Shown here: positions 32,364 to 35,462 of the stretch, one piece after another
How positions within the stretch are numbered: position 1 is the first letter of the stretch
Layout: every line of letters starts with the position of its first letter
DNA from: Pontiellaceae bacterium
GTDB taxonomy: Bacteria; Verrucomicrobiota; Kiritimatiellia; Kiritimatiellales; Pontiellaceae
DNA length: 35,462 nt
Direction of reading: 5' to 3'
NCBI GenBank assembly: GCA_016937945.1
Contig: JAFGVP010000090.1
Coordinates: forward strand, 1-35,462
Position numbers and translations under genes: made by a program
The notes under the pieces: model-generated
Told to the model about the DNA's origin: nothing
The model's input: the letters and a program-made list of their open reading frames with translations, nothing else
Database searches by the model: none

Positions 32364-34589
32364 ATGAATGGTACGGGAAAAAAACAGGGGTATTCGTTCG
32401 GCACCTTCAAAGGGGTTTTCACCCCGAGTGTGCTCACGATCTTTGGTGTTATCATGTACCTGCGTTTCGGCTGGGTGGTCGGAAACGTCGGAATTGCCCA
32501 GACCCTGCTGATTGTAACGCTCGCCACTTCCATCACCTTCCTGACCGGTTTGTCCATCTCGGCCATGGCCACCAACATGAAGGTCGGAACCGGCGGCGCC
32601 TACTATATTATTTCCCGCTCCCTCGGCATCGAAGCCGGCGTCGCCATCGGGATTCCGCTGTTCTTTGCCCGCTCCTTTGGCGTGGCATTTTATATTGCCG
32701 GTTTCACAGAAGCGGTGATGAGCATGATGGGCTACGACCCCGTTGCACAGGCCATGACCGCCAAGATGATCTCCGCCGGAACCCTTGTGGCGCTCACGGC
32801 TCTGGCCTACATTTCCGCCGACCTTGCGCTTAAGGTCCAGTTTTTCATTATGGCGACGATCCTCGCGTCGCTCGTCTCGTTTTTCCTCGGGGCCGGCGAT
32901 CCCGGAACCCTGGGCCTGCCGCCCGGAACCGTCGCGCCGCCCGCGCTCGAATTCTGGCCCGTATTTGCAGTGTTTTTCCCGGCAGTGACCGGAATTGAAG
33001 CAGGGCTTGGCATGTCAGGCGACCTGAAGGATCCGGCAAAATCCCTGCCGCGCGGAACACTTGCCGCAATCACGGTCGGCTACGTCGTCTACATGGTGTT
33101 ACCGATCTTTATTGCCTCAAACGTCAAGAACCTGGATCTGCTTCGGGTCGATTACAACATCATGCAATCTATCGCCCGCTGGAGCTGGCTGATTGTGGCC
33201 GGCATCTTTGCCGCATCGCTCTCCAGCGCCCTCGGATCTCTGCTCGGCGCCCCGCGCATGCTGCAGGCTTTAGCAAATGACCGCGTGATCCCGCCGTTTA
33301 TCGGACGCGGTTTCGGCAAGGACAAGGCCGACCCGCGCATTGCAACCGCCATCGCGTTTGCCGTAGCTCTGGCGGCCGTCCTGCTGGGCGACCTAAATGC
33401 CATCGCACCGGTGCTCTCGATGTTTTTCCTGCTCTCCTACGGACTGCTCAATCTCTCCGCCGGACTGGAAGGCCTGATTGAAAGCCCCTCCTGGCGCCCT
33501 AAGTTCAAGGTGCATTGCGGCCTCTCTCTGCTGGGATCCGCCGGATGCTTTGCCGTGATGCTAATGATCGATGCCGGTCAGACCATCCTCGCCATCCTGA
33601 TCACAGCCTTGGTCTTCTATCTCGTAAAACGCCGGCGGCTCAACGCGCATTGGAGCGATATGCGCTACGGCATTCTCACTCTCCTGGTTCGTTTTGCCGT
33701 GCACCGCCTCAACAAACTCAAACCCGATGAGCGGACCTGGCGGCCCAATATTCTGGCGCTGAGCGGGTCCCCGAAATCACGCTGGCATCTGATTGAAATG
33801 GCCTCATCACTGACGCGGCATAGCAGTGCTCTGACCGTTGCAAGCGTGCTCCCGGTGGAGGACTGGTCGGCTGAAAAAGTGCATAGCATGGAAGATTCCA
33901 TGCGCGAATACCTCGAAAAACGCGAAGTGGATGCCATGGTTAAAATCTTTCCGGCATCCGACACGCTTAACGGGGCGTCGGCCCTGGTCCGTGCTTATGG
34001 CTATGGCCCCCTGACGCCAAACACCATTCTGCTGGGCGACACGGAAAACCGCGAAAATTTCACGGAGTTCGCCGAGCTTATCAAACTGGTCTATCGCACG
34101 CAGCGCAACCTCATCATGGTGCGTGACAGCGAGCTCGAAACCTTGTCGGAAGACGATGAAATCCATGTCTGGTGGGGCGGCGATTCCAATAACATCGGGC
34201 TCATTCTCACGTTGGCCTATCAGATCCAGAAGAGTCCGATATGGAACCAGTCAAAACTGATCCTGAAGACCATCGTGAAAACGGAAGATGAACAGGCAGC
34301 TGCCATCGAACGGCTTGAGCACTTTATTGAAGAACAACGGATCCCGGCCAAAGCCGCCGTTACCATCAAGGACCAGCCAAGCTATTACGACATGATCCGG
34401 ATCGCATCGGCCAACGCCGGACTGGTTTTCATGGGCATGCGGCCTCCCAAGGAGGACGAGTCGACGGAGCTGTACAGCCACTATTACGAAAACATGATGC
34501 AGGCGACGGAAGGTATGCCGCCGCTTGCATTTGTTCTGGCCGCCGAACCCATCGCCTTCCAGCAGATTATCGGATTGTCGGACCGCTAG
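32364..34589 (+). CDS. SLC12-like cation-chloride cotransporter homologue (APC superfamily)
   Basis: The product is 741 residues from ATG 32364, with AAGGA seven bases upstream. Residues 10-440 hold about 12 membrane helices. The start, FGTFKGVFTPSVLTIFGVIM then YLRFGWVVGNVG, closely follows the pattern of the first helix in SLC12 (NKCC/KCC) proteins. ISAMATNMKVGTGGAYYIIS, FFPAVTGIEAGLGMSGDLKD and SALGSLLGAPRMLQALANDR are further family marks. Residues 450-741 form the cytosolic SLC12 C-terminal domain (NILALSGSPKSRWHLIEMAS, IHVWWGGDSNNIGLILTLAY). Eukaryotic relatives carry Na, K and Cl; bacterial ones are poorly studied, so ion or amino-acid substrate is open. It is transcribed alone and converges on the porin remnant six bases later. 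The 169 bases before it hold nothing I recognise. Confidence 0.85.
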   Translation: MNGTGKKQGYSFGTFKGVFTPSVLTIFGVIMYLRFGWVVGNVGIAQTLLIVTLATSITFLTGLSISAMATNMKVGTGGAYYIISRSLGIEAGVAIGIPLFFARSFGVAFYIAGFTEAVMSMMGYDPVAQAMTAKMISAGTLVALTALAYISADLALKVQFFIMATILASLVSFFLGAGDPGTLGLPPGTVAPPALEFWPVFAVFFPAVTGIEAGLGMSGDLKDPAKSLPRGTLAAITVGYVVYMVLPIFIASNVKNLDLLRVDYNIMQSIARWSWLIVAGIFAASLSSALGSLLGAPRMLQALANDRVIPPFIGRGFGKDKADPRIATAIAFAVALAAVLLGDLNAIAPVLSMFFLLSYGLLNLSAGLEGLIESPSWRPKFKVHCGLSLLGSAGCFAVMLMIDAGQTILAILITALVFYLVKRRRLNAHWSDMRYGILTLLVRFAVHRLNKLKPDERTWRPNILALSGSPKSRWHLIEMASSLTRHSSALTVASVLPVEDWSAEKVHSMEDSMREYLEKREVDAMVKIFPASDTLNGASALVRAYGYGPLTPNTILLGDTENRENFTEFAELIKLVYRTQRNLIMVRDSELETLSEDDEIHVWWGGDSNNIGLILTLAYQIQKSPIWNQSKLILKTIVKTEDEQAAAIERLEHFIEEQRIPAKAAVTIKDQPSYYDMIRIASANAGLVFMGMRPPKEDESTELYSHYYENMMQATEGMPPLAFVLAAEPIAFQQIIGLSDR

Positions 34590-34595
34590 AGCCGG

Positions 34596-35414
34596 CTAAA
34601 AGGTGTAGCGGGCCAGAACTTCGATTTTCTGGTAATCGATCGCGCCGGCGCCGTTTCCATCGAACTCGCAGTCAAAGAGACGCAGGTTCAGGTTGAAGCC
34701 GTGACCGAAATCGTAGCCGGCCTGATATTCGATTTCCGTGCTTTGGGTCCCGATGCTGCTGGCGTTGTAGGAATGATCCGCCACAAGAAAGTGCGTCCAG
34801 AAGGCCCCGTTGGAATATTTGATTTTGCCGTATACAGAATCCAGTCCCTGCATGGCGGCCTGATTATTAAACGGGAGAACCTGATCGGTACATGGCATGT
34901 AATCGCGCATCCACAGGGGCTTGGTCAGGGTCTGCGTTCCGCCGTCCTCTCCGCTCATGCCAATGTATCCGGCGCTCAGAGTGAACGGACCGGTCTTGAA
35001 ATAGGGAGCGGCAGTCCATGCCCAGGCATCGTCACGGCCGGTTCCTGAACAGGCATGTACGGCATACCCATCAGCCTTCAGCCCAAGGGTCGCCTCCGAT
35101 GCAAGCTTCATTTTTGAATCGGTATCGAGCCCGTAGACATGGGCATATCCATCGTGGATGTAAATGAATGGATTCAGCGCAGCGGCGCCCAGCGATGTAT
35201 TTGCTTCGGCAAAGAAGGCCCAAGGAAACGCATCTGAGCCGTAATATTTATCATCCCCAAGATCCTGGGCATCGTTTATCCGCCCGAAATCCTCCATATC
35301 GTCATAATCCATTTCGGCGAAACGCCGGAAACCGCCGACCGTAACCGCCGCATTTCCCCACTCCTTGGCATTCACATCACTCGTGTCCAAAATAGAATTA
35401 AAAAGAAGGGGATC
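34596..35414 (-). pseudogene. Outer-membrane porin, C-terminal part (5'-truncated)
   Basis: The minus strand encodes about 270 residues of a beta-barrel protein: alternating aromatic and polar strands, Gly/Asn/Asp-rich turns, and a final strand KIEVLARYTF ending in Phe as outer-membrane barrels do. The texture (WAFFAEANTSLGAAALNPFI, AWAWTAAPYFKTGPFTLSAG) suggests a porin such as OprD or MOMP types, but the exact family is not certain. There is no signal peptide, no credible start with a ribosome-binding site (TTG 35390 is the first candidate), and the frame stays coding-like (PLLFNSILDTSDVNAKEW) right up to a stop at 35415-35417, where a long palindrome begins. The gene therefore seems to have lost its first part, probably to an insertion or rearrangement. 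Confidence 0.6.
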
Positions 35415-35462
35415 TCAGGTTAGATTTTTGTGACCAAACAAAACTTAACCTAAGGAGAGATC
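35411..35462. repeat. 52-bp imperfect palindrome at the window edge; possible mobile-element end or gene leader
   Basis: GATCTC (35411-35416) pairs with GAGATC (35457-35462), AGGTTA (35417-35422) with TAACCT (35446-35451), and TTTTGT (35426-35431) with ACAAAA (35438-35443). AAGGAG at 35452-35457 would be a good ribosome-binding site for a plus-strand gene starting just beyond the window. Because the porin frame ends exactly here, an insertion element or other mobile element is a reasonable guess, but the rest of it is not visible. Confidence 0.4.

Overview
This window looks like a chromosomal segment of a Gram-negative bacterium of roughly 55% GC. Outer-membrane components (NodT-type efflux channel, C-terminal part of a porin), lipoproteins and two textbook sigma-54 promoters support that. 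The fused heme/siroheme genes, the CcsA/ResB cytochrome c assembly system and the many PAS/FIST/hybrid sensory genes would fit the PVC group (for example Kiritimatiellota or Verrucomicrobiota). This is an inference: there is no rRNA or other phylogenetic marker here.

Layout. (1) 1-5,700 is sensory: the 5' part of a PAS histidine kinase, a FIST-domain sensor translationally coupled to a PAS hybrid kinase, and a convergent methyl-accepting chemotaxis protein with its own sigma-54 promoter that seems to have lost its first membrane helix. (2) 5,800-13,400 is tetrapyrrole and cytochrome biogenesis: a lipoprotein-resB-ccsA operon, divergent from an operon with two multi-domain genes, precorrin-2 dehydrogenase/glutamyl-tRNA reductase and HemC-CobA-HemD. 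The HemC part lacks the domain that normally carries the dipyrromethane cofactor cysteine. (3) 13,400-15,250 is a gene graveyard: an IS1380-type transposase remnant, a truncated and frameshifted secreted HELGH metalloprotease, a flagellin-like N-terminal remnant and a destroyed LuxR-type response regulator. (4) 15,250-19,760 is a sigma-54-driven operon of a PAS-PAS-PAS-GAF hybrid kinase and a REC-kinase with a degenerate ATPase domain; the destroyed LuxR regulator is its third cistron, so the operon has lost its likely DNA-binding output. (5) 19,800-21,850 has a small membrane protein and a secreted alkaline phosphatase with a strong terminator. (6) 22,000-29,900 is a drug-efflux operon: TetR regulator with a palindromic operator, NodT outer-membrane lipoprotein, membrane-fusion protein, RND pump and MATE pump. 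(7) 29,950-32,200 is a tightly overlapped trio: a small protein, an HDOD protein, and a PAS protein with a histidine-kinase-like helical hairpin but no ATPase domain. (8) 32,360-35,462 has an SLC12-like transporter and a 5'-truncated porin whose frame stops at a 52-bp palindrome at the window edge, possibly the end of a mobile element or the leader of a gene starting just outside.

The observations I rate highest are the HemC lacking domain 3 inside a heme/siroheme fusion, the sigma-54 promoter on a chemoreceptor that has lost its N-terminus, and the two-component operon whose output regulator has decayed in place. No tRNA, rRNA or CRISPR array was seen.
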